From positions 372,001-436,000 of the forward strand of contig NZ_JACWMW010000003.1 in assembly GCF_014773275.1 (NCBI RefSeq): a stretch of 64,000 nucleotides of DNA. The letters run 5' to 3'. A model generated the notes under the pieces. That model was given only the letters and a program-made list of their open reading frames with translations. It had not been told where the DNA came from and did not search any database. The position numbers were made by a program, and so were the translations under genes. This document shows positions 19,337 to 28,359 of this stretch, in pieces (position 1 is the first letter of the stretch; the number at the start of each line of letters is the position of its first letter). Source of the stretch: Mucilaginibacter rigui. Lineage in GTDB: Bacteria > Bacteroidota > Bacteroidia > Sphingobacteriales > Sphingobacteriaceae.

Positions 19337-19972
19337 TTAACTCAAAACCTTCTCGCGTAATTCTTTCGAAATTTCGTCTGTTATTTTAATGATATCGGCC
19401 GCTTCCTGTGTATTGTTGATGACAATCCTGTCTGCCACTTCGCGGTAGGGGAGCAAATACTCTTTATAAGCCGGTACAACATGGTTTACCCATTTATAGT
19501 ATGCATCTTCGTTAGAGTAGCCACGTTCTTCCAGATCGCGCTTTAGGCGTCGATGCAAGGCTACGTGTTCGTCGGCCTCAATAAATATGGTCATATCAAG
19601 TACATCCTTAATTTTGCCAAAGTGCATGATGAAAAGGCCTTCCACAATAATAATAGGTGCCGGCTTTATCTCCAGCATTTTGGGTACAGCATTTTGGTTG
19701 TTAAAAGTGTACTCCTGCTTCATGAACGATTCGTTATTCAGCAGCCTAAAAATGTCGTTCTCAAAGTGCTCATGATCGATGGTTGAGGGGAGATCAAAGT
19801 TATACAGCTTATTTTCTTCCTTGGTCATGGTGTGGCCAACCGGGAAATAGTAATCGTCCTGCGATACCAGGCACACTTCGTTATCGCTAAAGTGTTCAAG
19901 GAAAGATTTTAAAAAGAAGGTTTTACCAGATCCGCTGCCACCGGCAACGCCAATTACATAAGGTTTATTCAT
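19337..19972 (-). CDS. udk: Uridine kinase
   Basis: A 211-residue P-loop kinase with Walker A GGSGSGKT at 11-18, the substrate loop QDDYYFPVGHTM, FDLPSTIDHEHF and the lid RRLKRDLEERGY. It phosphorylates uridine and cytidine to the monophosphates in pyrimidine salvage. Its ATG lies inside the last codons of the upstream LysM gene (shared ATGAATAA), implying translational coupling. Confidence 0.95.
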   Translation of the reverse strand: MNKPYVIGVAGGSGSGKTFFLKSFLEHFSDNEVCLVSQDDYYFPVGHTMTKEENKLYNFDLPSTIDHEHFENDIFRLLNNESFMKQEYTFNNQNAVPKMLEIKPAPIIIVEGLFIMHFGKIKDVLDMTIFIEADEHVALHRRLKRDLEERGYSNEDAYYKWVNHVVPAYKEYLLPYREVADRIVINNTQEAADIIKITDEISKELREKVLS

Positions 19973-20978
19973 TAGGAGTACCGTAGCTGATATTTACTTG
20001 AAAACGTTTGTCGAGCGCGCCTAAGGCATCCGCTACATTTTTAGTCATCACAATTATTGCGTCGCGGGTACTTTGGCTGTCGGTAAAGCGGCCTACCACT
20101 TTGGCAAATGTAGTGCGGTTATTCATGGGGTTGGTTATACGCATTACGGTGCCTATAGGGGCTGTACGGTGCAATATAAGCTTTTTGTTAGGGTCAAGGC
20201 TGGCGTCGTCAATCCAGGTGGCTACACCTTTCTCATTTTTTTCGAACAGGCCATATTTATTTGTGCCCGGTTTATGGTTTTCCAAACTATCAACCACGGC
20301 AACATAGGTAGAATCGCGCTTAACGGTATCAACATGCGCCGGCGCTACTGCTGTAGTAGCTTGTGCGGGCTGTTCTGGAGGTATGCCATTGGGTACCAAT
20401 AATATCTGCCCTGCGGTAAGGTTTGTAGATTTTAGATTATTTAACGCAGTAATGGCTTCAACCGTGGTATTAAAGCGTTTGGCTATGGCGTAAAGCGTTT
20501 CATGTGCCGATACTTTATACTGTTGTGAGGTGGCTGTTGCTGCAGGCGTCTGTGCTGTTTTTTGCTCGGTTTGGGCGGGTGGCTGCGTAATAGCAGGTTG
20601 CGTTTTTACCGGCGCTTGCTCAACGGGCTTTGGCTGTGGTTTAGCGGGGGCCTGTTCTGCAGTTTTAGTTGGGGTTTGTACAGGCGGCTGCCCGGCGGGC
20701 GCTGGTTTAACCGTTTCCATTATTGGCCGCTCGGTAGGTACCTTAATAATATGGCCAATTTGCAGGCTGGTATTGTTATTAAATTGCTGTATCACCTTCG
20801 GGCTTACGCCGTATTTGCGCCCTATAGAGTAGTAGTTATCTTTAGGGTCGAGTTTATGGAGGATCACTTTTTTGCCGTTCAGGTTCTCAACCCCTACAGA
20901 ATCAACCGGGGCCGATGCAAAGATGGTGGAGGTGAGGCCAAGAAAAATAGTGGATAATAATAGTATTTTAAATTTCAT
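19965..20978 (-). CDS. LysM/RlpA-like peptidoglycan-binding protein
   Basis: A 337-residue protein with a signal peptide (to about residue 22), a LysM repeat (about 40-82), a Pro/Ala/Gln/Thr-rich linker (about 85-150), a second LysM (about 153-196) and a C-terminal RlpA-like double-psi beta-barrel segment (PIGTVMRITNPMNNRTTFAKVVG). It should act on cell-wall glycan in the periplasm. The linker's repeated PVQTPTK/APAKPQPKPV pattern is low complexity. It is the first gene of a two-gene unit with udk, joined by an eight-base overlap. Confidence 0.88.
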   Translation of the reverse strand: MKFKILLLSTIFLGLTSTIFASAPVDSVGVENLNGKKVILHKLDPKDNYYSIGRKYGVSPKVIQQFNNNTSLQIGHIIKVPTERPIMETVKPAPAGQPPVQTPTKTAEQAPAKPQPKPVEQAPVKTQPAITQPPAQTEQKTAQTPAATATSQQYKVSAHETLYAIAKRFNTTVEAITALNNLKSTNLTAGQILLVPNGIPPEQPAQATTAVAPAHVDTVKRDSTYVAVVDSLENHKPGTNKYGLFEKNEKGVATWIDDASLDPNKKLILHRTAPIGTVMRITNPMNNRTTFAKVVGRFTDSQSTRDAIIVMTKNVADALGALDKRFQVNISYGTPNE

Positions 20979-20999
20979 AATAAATTCTTATTCAGTAAT

Positions 21000-21761
21000 T
21001 TATATTTCTAAAACCTTTATTTCGGCCTTGTTTTTTATATAAATGAGGCTGTTTTTATGTAATACAAACGCCTCGGGTTGTAATTTTTGTATATGCTGGT
21101 TCAATAAATCGTAATAAACCACTTCAGTACCTTTTAAAATATAAAGAAGCTGTAGCAGTTCCCCATTTTTTAAAGTGTGCAAAGATACAATTCTGTAACT
21201 ATTATGGTTTAGATAATGCACCATATTTCCATAAGGTTCTGCAGGCAGGCTGCCAGGAACCAATTGGCTGGCTGGCATCATATAGGGTATGACTATCTCC
21301 GTTTCAAAAGGTTTATCCTGCATTGCATCATACTGCCTAAGGGTTTGGCCAGTAAGTATATCAATAAGCAATAATTTTTTGGGTTGGATGCCGGTATTAT
21401 ATGATACAGGGCCGTTTACAGACAGGTGATCAAAAGCCAGGTTATAGTTGCTCCAAACCTCGGCAGCTGTTTTAGCGTCAATAGCAATAATGGTTTTATG
21501 CTCGGGCCCGCTCTCGTGTTTATAATAATGCAATAACATTATACCATTATAAACAGCTTCGATACCCGTTAGCCAGCGTTCGGGCATAACCAGGCTATCG
21601 AAATAAACCTGCCCGGTAGTTAAATTAAGCGATGCAAAACTGGTTTGTTTATCCTGTTCGTTGCGTAATTCAACTGCCATAATACCTTTTTGCCCGTCAA
21701 TTTGCAGGCGCCATACGGTGCTGTTAAAGGTTTGCGAAATGTATGGTTGTAGCATTGTCAT
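21000..21761 (-). CDS. DUF4905 family protein
   Basis: A 253-residue protein without a signal peptide, rich in short beta-strands with tryptophan and aspartate repeats (TVWRLQIDGQ, KAETAAEVWSNYNLAF-like), suggesting a beta-propeller-like fold. It matches the Bacteroidota DUF4905 pattern; function unknown. It lies 21 bases ahead of the LysM gene on the same strand and probably shares its transcript. Confidence 0.75.
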   Translation of the reverse strand: MTMLQPYISQTFNSTVWRLQIDGQKGIMAVELRNEQDKQTSFASLNLTTGQVYFDSLVMPERWLTGIEAVYNGIMLLHYYKHESGPEHKTIIAIDAKTAAEVWSNYNLAFDHLSVNGPVSYNTGIQPKKLLLIDILTGQTLRQYDAMQDKPFETEIVIPYMMPASQLVPGSLPAEPYGNMVHYLNHNSYRIVSLHTLKNGELLQLLYILKGTEVVYYDLLNQHIQKLQPEAFVLHKNSLIYIKNKAEIKVLEI

Positions 21762-21798
21762 TTAAGCTGCAAATATGGCTAATAATATTAAATATGCT

Positions 21799-21806
21799 TA
21801 AATTTG
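21799..21806 (+). promoter_or_regulatory. -7 box TAAATTTG of dps
   Basis: TAAATTTG matches TAnnTTTG and lies 51 bases ahead of the dps ATG. Confidence 0.5.
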
Positions 21807-21857
21807 ATGAACAAAGCCCATAAGGGGCTGTTATCACAAACAAAAATCACATACATC

Positions 21858-22337
21858 ATGGACGCTGAAAAAATAAGCTTAGAAGAAAAGAAAGTAAAAC
21901 CGGTTGTTGATCACCTGAACGATCTGCTGGCAAATTATCATATCCATTACCAAAAGCTACGTGGCTGTCACTGGAATGTTAAAGGCTCAAACTTTTTTAC
22001 CTTACACGTTAAGTTTGAAGAACTATATACCGCAGCTTTAACTACAATTGATGAACTTGCCGAAAGGATCCTTACTTTAGGTAAGCCACCGTACAGTACT
22101 TTTAAAGATTATATAACCACATCTACCATTAAAGAGATAAACACCATCGGCTTAAAAGATAAAGCTATGGTGAAGGCAATAATTGATGATATGGCGGCCC
22201 TTATTGAAATGGAGCGCGAAATATTGGATATTACCGCTGATGCCGGCGACGATGGTACCAACGATATGGTGAACCGCTTTATGCAATTCAAAGAAAAGAA
22301 TACCTGGATGTTGCGCTCATTTGTGAACGAGGACTAA
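21858..22337 (+). CDS. dps: Dps family ferritin-like DNA-protection protein
   Basis: A 159-residue four-helix protein. The ferroxidase-site segment is visible as HYQKLRGCHWNVKGSNFFTLHVKFEELY (quoted in parts: HWNVKG, then FFTLHVKFEELY) and the second as TIDELAERILTLG. Dps dodecamers oxidise Fe2+ with H2O2 and shield DNA in stress. The ATG at 21858 is preferred to one 18 codons earlier because the alignment to Dps begins there. The next small gene follows 24 bases downstream. Confidence 0.95.
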   Translation: MDAEKISLEEKKVKPVVDHLNDLLANYHIHYQKLRGCHWNVKGSNFFTLHVKFEELYTAALTTIDELAERILTLGKPPYSTFKDYITTSTIKEINTIGLKDKAMVKAIIDDMAALIEMEREILDITADAGDDGTNDMVNRFMQFKEKNTWMLRSFVNED

Positions 22338-22361
22338 GGGGCCAGACAAAGACTAAAAAAC

Positions 22362-22544
22362 ATGGAGAATAAATATGGCGGAATGACGGTTAATGAACGT
22401 TTATATGTGAGTGGCTTGTGGGAAAAATTCGATGATGCTGTAGCACAAAAAGACATTGATTTAGTGATTGCCATACTTAAAAAAGTTGAATTAAATGATT
22501 CAAATATTCAAGAAATTTTAAAGTTTAATGGATTTGCAGGTTAA
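22362..22544 (+). CDS. Small hypothetical protein, 60 residues
   Basis: Begins MENKYGGMTVNERLYVSGL, an opening shared by small proteins of many bacteria whose function is unknown. It is acidic and helical, with no membrane segment. The short spacing to dps suggests one transcript, closed by the hairpin at 22570-22592. Confidence 0.75.
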   Translation: MENKYGGMTVNERLYVSGLWEKFDDAVAQKDIDLVIAILKKVELNDSNIQEILKFNGFAG

Positions 22545-22569
22545 TTAGTCATATAAATTATATAAAAAA

Positions 22570-22592
22570 AGCGATGAGTAATACTCATCGCT
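22570..22592. terminator. Bidirectional terminator between dps unit and FadL-like gene
   Basis: Near-perfect palindrome AGCGATGAGTA / TACTCATCGCT flanked by A and T runs, so it can stop convergent transcripts from both sides. Confidence 0.9.
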
Positions 22593-22631
22593 TTTTTTAT
22601 ATCTACAAGCTGCCAACAGGCAACTGCCAAC

Positions 22632-24119
22632 TTAGAAACGGTATCCCAAAGTTAAGTAAGCATTGTCATTTGAGTTTCTTAACATAGCTCCAGGGCTTGC
22701 GTTGCCCAAATCATATGCGAAAATAGTTTGGTTACCGGTTGAGTGCGCATAGGTAGCATCAACATAATAAGCGCCAAAACGCAGGCCTATACCACCGCTG
22801 GCAGTTTTAATCTTGCTGCCATTATCTTTTAGGGCATTACCCTGTATGCCGTAGCCGCCACGGAGCAAAAAGAAACTGGTTATACGCGCCTCGGCACCAA
22901 CACGCGCGTTAATGGCCGATTTATATAAGCCTTTAATGTCGGGGTTATCAATTTTGTCGGCATTATAATCGGGGTTGCTGCTCAAATGTGCAGTGCTGTA
23001 ATCAACATACTCAACATCGCCGGTGATAAAACCGAAGCTTTTGATAAATACTGCTGCGCCGCCTGCTAATTTTAAAGGAGTACGCAAGTTATAATTAAGC
23101 GTGTAATTGCCCGAGTTTTGTGATGTTACAGCCTCCTTATTGATGCTTGTTGCAACACCTTCGTTGTATGTATCATCAATATTATAGAAAGTTGGCGAGG
23201 TAAAGGTTGCGCCTAAACGTACTGCCTCTACAGGTTTGTAAATAACACCTACTTTTGCGCTAAAACCTGTACCCCTTGTTGACTGGTTTTGAGCGTAAGA
23301 CGACGAGTAATCGCGTGTTGTGCCTACCGGGGGGGTACCTTCAAGCCTCGACAAAGAGCCATCTTCATAAAAAGTACTGAATGAGTCATAGTTAATATCT
23401 GTAAAGCTTAAGCTAAAACCCAGGTATAATTTATTGCTATAGTTTGCACCAAGAGAAAAATCGACTGCAGATTGACCTCCGCGACGGTTAATAAAGCCTT
23501 CCTGTGCAACAGGAGAACCTGAAATGTTATTGCTCCTGTATTCAAAATCCGACGGGTTAGGGCCGGTAGAATATTTGTCTATCAGGTTTTGCTGATAAGC
23601 CGCATCTATTAAACTGCCTTCGGGGCCTAAACCAAACTGATTAGCCTGGCTGGCATAATAATCATTTATAGAATTAAGGTTATTCGAGCCCCCGTAATGA
23701 ATATTCTGGTCGAAATTATTAGTACGGCTAAAAGCAACACCATAATTTACGCTAAGCCATCCTTTATTTTTATCGGCACCACGCGGCTTGGTAAGTTGGT
23801 TGTAAATTACAAGCGCAGCATTATTTAAATTAACTGTATTGCGCGTTGCCGAATAAGCACCGGCTTTTGTTTTTGAATTATCGTACTCGGGCGTTATACT
23901 AACTTCCGAGCGGGTGAAGAAGCCCAGCCCGGCAGGGTTACCACTAACGTTACTCAAATCGCCACCCACGGCAGTACCTGCGTTACCAACAGCCTTAATT
24001 CGGGATGTTGACCCGTTTACGGTTTGTGAAAACCTGATAGCATCTTGTGAATATTGGGCAAAAGTATTTTGGGTAAATGCTACTATAGCAATTACACTTA
24101 GTATATATTTTATTTTCAT
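22632..24119 (-). CDS. FadL/OmpP1-like outer membrane protein
   Basis: A 495-residue protein with a signal peptide ending TFAQYSQDA. It has the FadL-family plug motif SNVSGNPAGLGFF (cf. NPA) and ends in a beta-barrel strand terminating with an aromatic residue (YLTLGYRF). FadL proteins carry hydrophobic molecules across the outer membrane; Bacteroidota members are often labelled hemin receptors without proof. It sits 26 bases downstream of the glycine-rich lipoprotein gene on the same strand, so co-transcription is likely. Confidence 0.85.
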   Translation of the reverse strand: MKIKYILSVIAIVAFTQNTFAQYSQDAIRFSQTVNGSTSRIKAVGNAGTAVGGDLSNVSGNPAGLGFFTRSEVSITPEYDNSKTKAGAYSATRNTVNLNNAALVIYNQLTKPRGADKNKGWLSVNYGVAFSRTNNFDQNIHYGGSNNLNSINDYYASQANQFGLGPEGSLIDAAYQQNLIDKYSTGPNPSDFEYRSNNISGSPVAQEGFINRRGGQSAVDFSLGANYSNKLYLGFSLSFTDINYDSFSTFYEDGSLSRLEGTPPVGTTRDYSSSYAQNQSTRGTGFSAKVGVIYKPVEAVRLGATFTSPTFYNIDDTYNEGVATSINKEAVTSQNSGNYTLNYNLRTPLKLAGGAAVFIKSFGFITGDVEYVDYSTAHLSSNPDYNADKIDNPDIKGLYKSAINARVGAEARITSFFLLRGGYGIQGNALKDNGSKIKTASGGIGLRFGAYYVDATYAHSTGNQTIFAYDLGNASPGAMLRNSNDNAYLTLGYRF

Positions 24120-24144
24120 AAATGTTTAAAGGTTGAAGTAATAA

Positions 24145-24999
24145 TTAGTTCCTTACCGGCCTGCCACCACCACCACCGCCACTGCTTGAGCCGCCACCGC
24201 CGCCTCTTGAACCACCGCCAAAGCTTGATGGTGCAGAACGCTCAACATTGGGTTGGTAAGTTGGCCTGGCATCTGTACGTACGCCACGTGTAGCGCGGGT
24301 GTCACCATAAGCGGGCCGGCCATTAGAGCCGTTACCTGTACTAACCCCACGGGTACCCCTGTTTGGAATATAGCCTATGCCGCTGTTGTTACCACCATAA
24401 GAAGTGCGCGAACGGTTGCCAAATACCGGGCTGCCGGGGCTGCCATTACCCCTGTAAGGGCGTGCACGGTTATAAGCCGTAGATCCCCAGAAGCCTGAAC
24501 CGTAATAACCGCCAACACCCCAGTATGGCGAATAGTAACCGCCATAGCCATAACCACCCCAAGGGTAGCCAAAGCCGTAGCCGTAACCTAAGCCTCCGTA
24601 ATACCATGGCGAACCATAGCCAAAGCCGCCGTAACCAAAACCACCGCCGTAACCATAGCCAAAACCTAAGCCAATGCTTAAACCATAGCCACCATAGCCG
24701 TAACCATAGGGCGAGTAAAAGTTATCGTAATAACCAAACGGCGAATAATAACTGAAACGGTTTATACGTGATGAGTAATCATCATAGTAGAAATAATCGT
24801 CATCGTCGCTATCCTGGTCGTCGGCTTCCTGGTTATATTCATTATTTCTGGTAATATAAACAGGCTCTTCGGCCGCTGTCGCGCGCGAGAAATACACGTC
24901 GTCGTCGTTTTTTGAAGTGGATGCGGTTTTGTTAACGGAGCAGGAACTCAGCGCTATAGCACTGATCAAAATCATTCCTTTAATAAGGTTCCTATTCAT
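24145..24999 (-). CDS. Glycine/tyrosine-rich lipoprotein
   Basis: A 284-residue protein starting at ATG 24999 (MNRNLIKGM) with lipobox LSSC. After an acidic stretch (EADDQDSDDDDYFYYDDY) comes about 90 residues dominated by Gly, Tyr and Phe in GYGYGGYG-like runs, then an Arg/Asn/Gly-rich region and a poly-Gly tail near the end. No family fold is recognisable. The composition suggests a flexible, surface-exposed or self-associating polymer. The repeats could expand or contract by recombination. Confidence 0.75.
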   Translation of the reverse strand: MNRNLIKGMILISAIALSSCSVNKTASTSKNDDDVYFSRATAAEEPVYITRNNEYNQEADDQDSDDDDYFYYDDYSSRINRFSYYSPFGYYDNFYSPYGYGYGGYGLSIGLGFGYGYGGGFGYGGFGYGSPWYYGGLGYGYGFGYPWGGYGYGGYYSPYWGVGGYYGSGFWGSTAYNRARPYRGNGSPGSPVFGNRSRTSYGGNNSGIGYIPNRGTRGVSTGNGSNGRPAYGDTRATRGVRTDARPTYQPNVERSAPSSFGGGSRGGGGGSSSGGGGGGRPVRN

Positions 25000-25046
25000 T
25001 TTTGTAAGGATGTAAAGTTCTAAGGCCAAATAAACGTATAAATTTA

Positions 25047-25054
25047 TAAATTTG
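25047..25054 (+). promoter_or_regulatory. -7 box TAAATTTG of proS
   Basis: TAAATTTG fits TAnnTTTG and lies about 50 bases ahead of the proS ATG. Confidence 0.5.
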
Positions 25055-25105
25055 AGCCCTGCTAAATGTTAAATATCAGATCAATTATAATCCAAATATC
25101 ACAAA

Positions 25106-26578
25106 ATGAGCAAAGGTGTCATAAGTAAAGACGAAGATTACTCGCAATGGTTTAACGACTTAATAATTAAATCTGACATGGCCGAGTATTCGCCCGTGAG
25201 AGGATGTATGATCATTAAGCCGTATGGCTATTCTATATGGGAAAAAATACAGGCTGTGCTCGATAAAATGTTTAAGGAAACAGGGCACCAAAATGCTTAT
25301 TTCCCACTGCTCATCCCAAAATCTTTTTTCTCAAAAGAGGCCAGCCACGTAGAGGGCTTCGCTAAAGAATGTGCCGTTGTGACACACTATCGCCTCAAAA
25401 ACGATGGAGAAGGGAATATTATTGTAGATGAGGATGCAAAATTGGAGGAAGAATTAATTATTCGCCCAACATCCGAAACCATCATCTGGAATACCTACCG
25501 TGGATGGATCCAAAGCTATCGCGATCTGCCTATTCTGGTTAACCAGTGGGCTAACGTTATGCGCTGGGAAATGCGTACCCGTTTGTTTCTGCGTACCAGC
25601 GAATTTTTATGGCAGGAAGGCCACACCGCGCACGCAACATCAGACGAGGCCATAGCAGAAACCGAGCAAATGCTGGATGTTTATGCTGATTTTGCCGAAA
25701 ACTGGATGGCATTACCGGTTGTAAAAGGCCGTAAAACACCAAACGAAAGATTTGCCGGTGCGCTGGATACCTATTGCATTGAAGCTTTAATGCAGGATGG
25801 TAAAGCACTGCAGGCGGGTACATCGCACTTTTTAGGGCAAAACTTTGCCAAGGCGTTTGATGTAAAATTTACCACTAAAGATAATAAGCAGGATTTTGTT
25901 TGGGCAACATCATGGGGCGTATCTACCCGTTTAATTGGCGCGTTGATCATGGCCCACTCTGATGATGCCGGATTGGTACTGCCGCCAAAGCTGGCGCCTA
26001 TACAGGTTGTTGTTGTGCCTATTTATAAACATGATGAAGAACTGGAGAACATCACCACTTTTGTAAATGCTTTAACAAAAGAACTGCGTGCAAAAGATAT
26101 CAGCATAAAATTTGATAAACGCGACACCCACCGCCCCGGCGCTAAATTTGCCGAGTACGAATTGAAGGGCGTGCCACTGCGCGTTGCCATTGGCAGCCGC
26201 GATATGCAGAATGGTACAGTTGAACTGGCCCGCCGCGATACCAAAACAAAAGAAACCGTAAATCAGGAGGGCCTTGCAGCGCATATCGAAGCATTGCTGG
26301 AAGAGATACAGGCGAACATTTACAAAAAAGCATCTGATTTCCGTGCGGAGAATACTACCGAGGTGGATACTTACGATGAGTTTAAGCGGATGCTTGATGA
26401 GCAGCCGGGCTTTTTATCGGCCCATTGGGATGGCACCGCCGAAACCGAACAAAAGATAAAAGATGAAACTAAGGCTACAATCCGTTGTATACCTTTGAAC
26501 AATAAACAGGAAGAAGGCAGATGCATCCTGACGGGTAAACCGTCGACACAGCGGGTGCTTTTCGCTAGAGCCTATTAA
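25106..26578 (+). CDS. proS: Prolyl-tRNA synthetase, archaeal/eukaryotic type
   Basis: A 490-residue class II synthetase without the bacterial INS editing domain, as usual in Bacteroidota. Class II motifs: [15 protein letters not shown] and the motif 2 stretch [28 protein letters not shown] (parts: [17 protein letters not shown]). The anticodon-binding domain follows from about residue 290 ([11 protein letters not shown]), and the C-terminal zinc-like domain is shortened and ends RVLFARAY. It charges tRNA-Pro in the cytoplasm. ATG at 25106. Confidence 0.97.
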   Translation: MSKGVISKDEDYSQWFNDLIIKSDMAEYSPVRGCMIIKPYGYSIWEKIQAVLDKMFKETGHQNAYFPLLIPKSFFSKEASHVEGFAKECAVVTHYRLKNDGEGNIIVDEDAKLEEELIIRPTSETIIWNTYRGWIQSYRDLPILVNQWANVMRWEMRTRLFLRTSEFLWQEGHTAHATSDEAIAETEQMLDVYADFAENWMALPVVKGRKTPNERFAGALDTYCIEALMQDGKALQAGTSHFLGQNFAKAFDVKFTTKDNKQDFVWATSWGVSTRLIGALIMAHSDDAGLVLPPKLAPIQVVVVPIYKHDEELENITTFVNALTKELRAKDISIKFDKRDTHRPGAKFAEYELKGVPLRVAIGSRDMQNGTVELARRDTKTKETVNQEGLAAHIEALLEEIQANIYKKASDFRAENTTEVDTYDEFKRMLDEQPGFLSAHWDGTAETEQKIKDETKATIRCIPLNNKQEEGRCILTGKPSTQRVLFARAY

Positions 26579-26580
26579 TT

Positions 26581-26620
26581 GATTGGTGAGTGGTTGATTG
26601 GGTTAAGTGGTGAGTGGTTT
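26581..26620. repeat. Interspersed repeat family 2, inverted copy B
   Basis: GATTGGTGAGTGGTTGATTG followed by GGTTAAGTGGTGAGTGGTTT is the reverse complement of the family 2 unit at 14811 and 27102. It begins three bases after the proS stop codon. Confidence 0.75.
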
Positions 26621-26677
26621 TAGCTGCACATGCATTTTTAAGATACAACGAAGACTAAACACTACTAATTGATAAAT

Positions 26678-27031
26678 ATGGCCTCTTTCACAGAATTAGA
26701 AACCTGGAAGCAATCAAGGAAGATCAGAAACATAGTTTCTGATCTTGTAAAGAAATTTCCGGTTGATGAAAAGTTTAGACTGACAGACCAAATTATCCGT
26801 TCTTCACGTTCTATAGGTAACAATTTGGCAGAAGGGCATGGTCGCTTTCATTATCAGGATAACATTCGGTTTTGTATAATGGCAAGAGGGTCATTGACCG
26901 AAACACTCGATCATTTGATTATCGCTTTGGACGAAAAAATTATTACCGAAGAAGTTCTACAATCGTTTCAACCGGAATACGAAAGCGGTTTGAAATTAAT
27001 AAATTGGTTATATTCAATATTTAAAAAGTAA
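26678..27031 (+). CDS. Four-helix-bundle protein (23S rRNA intervening-sequence protein family)
   Basis: A 117-residue protein starting at ATG 26678 (MASFTELETWKQSRKI). Family marks are the opening LETWKQSRKIRNIV, the central SSRSIGNNLAEGHGRF, and the helix-forming C-terminus. Homologues were first seen encoded within 23S rRNA inserts, but most are free-standing and of unknown function. It is bracketed by inverted copies of repeat family 2, as if it moved or was retained with them. Confidence 0.88.
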   Translation: MASFTELETWKQSRKIRNIVSDLVKKFPVDEKFRLTDQIIRSSRSIGNNLAEGHGRFHYQDNIRFCIMARGSLTETLDHLIIALDEKIITEEVLQSFQPEYESGLKLINWLYSIFKK

Positions 27032-27046
27032 GAAAATGGGTGAGTA

Positions 27047-27135
27047 GTGAATAGTTGATTGTGAGAGTGGTTGGTTTACACTGCTCGCCGATATTCAACT
27101 ATTCACCACTTAACTTAATCAACCACTCACCATCC
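27047..27135. repeat. Interspersed repeat family 2, copy C with a 12-base inverted pair
   Basis: GTGAATAGTTGA (27047-27058) and its exact complement TCAACTATTCAC (27095-27106) frame a 36-base loop, and the family 2 unit runs on to 27135, one base before the metB-like start codon. It can fold into a large hairpin in the leader of that gene. Confidence 0.75.
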
Positions 27136-27136
27136 C

Positions 27137-28276
27137 ATGAAATTCGGAACAAAAGCAATACACGCAGGGCAAGAGCCCGACCCAACTACCGGCGCTATCA
27201 TGACGCCGATATACCAAACATCAACCTACTGGCAAAAATCGCCGGGCGATAATAAGGGGTACGAGTACTCGCGCGGCACAAACCCAACCCGTAAGGCGCT
27301 GGAAGATTGTTTGGCAGCATTGGAGAACGCTAAGTTTGGCTTAGCCTTTTCAAGCGGTATGGGTGCCACTGATGCGGTAATGAAATTATTGGCCCCGGGC
27401 GATGAAGTAATAACCGGTAACGACCTTTACGGAGGTTCGTATCGCATCTTTACCAAGATCTACGCTAACTATGGTATCAAATTCCATTTCCTTGATCTGT
27501 CAAACCCCGACATTATCAATGAGTATGTGAACGATAAAACCAAACTGGTTTGGATAGAAACGCCAACCAACCCAACTATGCAGGTAGTAGATATTGAGGC
27601 GGTAGGCAAAATAACTAAAGCTAAAAACCTGTTATTTGTGGTTGATAATACCTTTGCATCGCCATACCTGCAAAACCCTATCGACCTTGGCGCCGATGTG
27701 GTGATGCATTCGGTTACCAAATACATTGGCGGCCACAGCGATGTGGTAATGGGTGCCCTGATGCTGAACGACGAAGAACTTTACAAAAAGCTTTGGTTCA
27801 TTTACAACGCATGCGGTGCTACGCCAGGCCCTATGGATAGCTTTTTGGTATTGCGTGGAATCAAAACCCTGCACCTGCGTATGAAAGCGCATTGCGAGAA
27901 CGGCCGCCAGGTTGCCGAATTTTTGAAAAATCACCCACGTGTTGAGAAGATCTACTGGCCAGGTTTCCCCGATTCAAAGAACCACGACATCGCCAAAAAA
28001 CAAATGCGCGATTTTGGCGGTATGATATCAATAGTATTGAAAGGTGCCGACCTGCAGGAAACGTTCCGCATTGCATCGTCATTTAAAGTATTTGCCCTTG
28101 CCGAGTCATTGGGCGGGGTAGAATCCCTGATCAACCATCCCGTAAGCATGACCCACGGCAGCATCCCCAAAGCCGAGCGCGATAAAGCCGGCGTAGTAGA
28201 CAACCTGTTGCGTTTAAGCGTAGGGGTAGAGGATATTGAAGATCTGTTAGAAGATTTGAAGCAAGCGTTGGCTTAA
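27137..28276 (+). CDS. Cystathionine gamma-synthase/lyase-type PLP enzyme
   Basis: A 379-residue fold-type I PLP enzyme of the Cys/Met metabolism family. The PLP lysine is K195 in [24 protein letters not shown] and [10 protein letters not shown] bind cofactor and substrate, and [12 protein letters not shown] is the C-terminal signature. Members either make cystathionine from an activated homoserine or break it; the split cannot be decided from sequence. ATG at 27137 directly follows repeat family 2. Confidence 0.92.
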   Translation: MKFGTKAIHAGQEPDPTTGAIMTPIYQTSTYWQKSPGDNKGYEYSRGTNPTRKALEDCLAALENAKFGLAFSSGMGATDAVMKLLAPGDEVITGNDLYGGSYRIFTKIYANYGIKFHFLDLSNPDIINEYVNDKTKLVWIETPTNPTMQVVDIEAVGKITKAKNLLFVVDNTFASPYLQNPIDLGADVVMHSVTKYIGGHSDVVMGALMLNDEELYKKLWFIYNACGATPGPMDSFLVLRGIKTLHLRMKAHCENGRQVAEFLKNHPRVEKIYWPGFPDSKNHDIAKKQMRDFGGMISIVLKGADLQETFRIASSFKVFALAESLGGVESLINHPVSMTHGSIPKAERDKAGVVDNLLRLSVGVEDIEDLLEDLKQALA

Positions 28277-28298
28277 AAAGAGCCAAGATATAAGAGTC

Positions 28299-28340
28299 AA
28301 GAGCCAAGACGACAAGTTACCTTCTTGTTTCTTGGCTCTT
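28299..28340. terminator. Terminator-like hairpin after the PLP enzyme gene
   Basis: Arms AAGAGCCAAG / CTTGGCTCTT with a further partly paired inner stem (GACAAG/CTTGTT), then a T-rich tail. A second copy of AGAGCCAAGA stands just upstream at 28279. Confidence 0.7.
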
Positions 28341-28359
28341 ATTTCTTAATTCTAAAATT

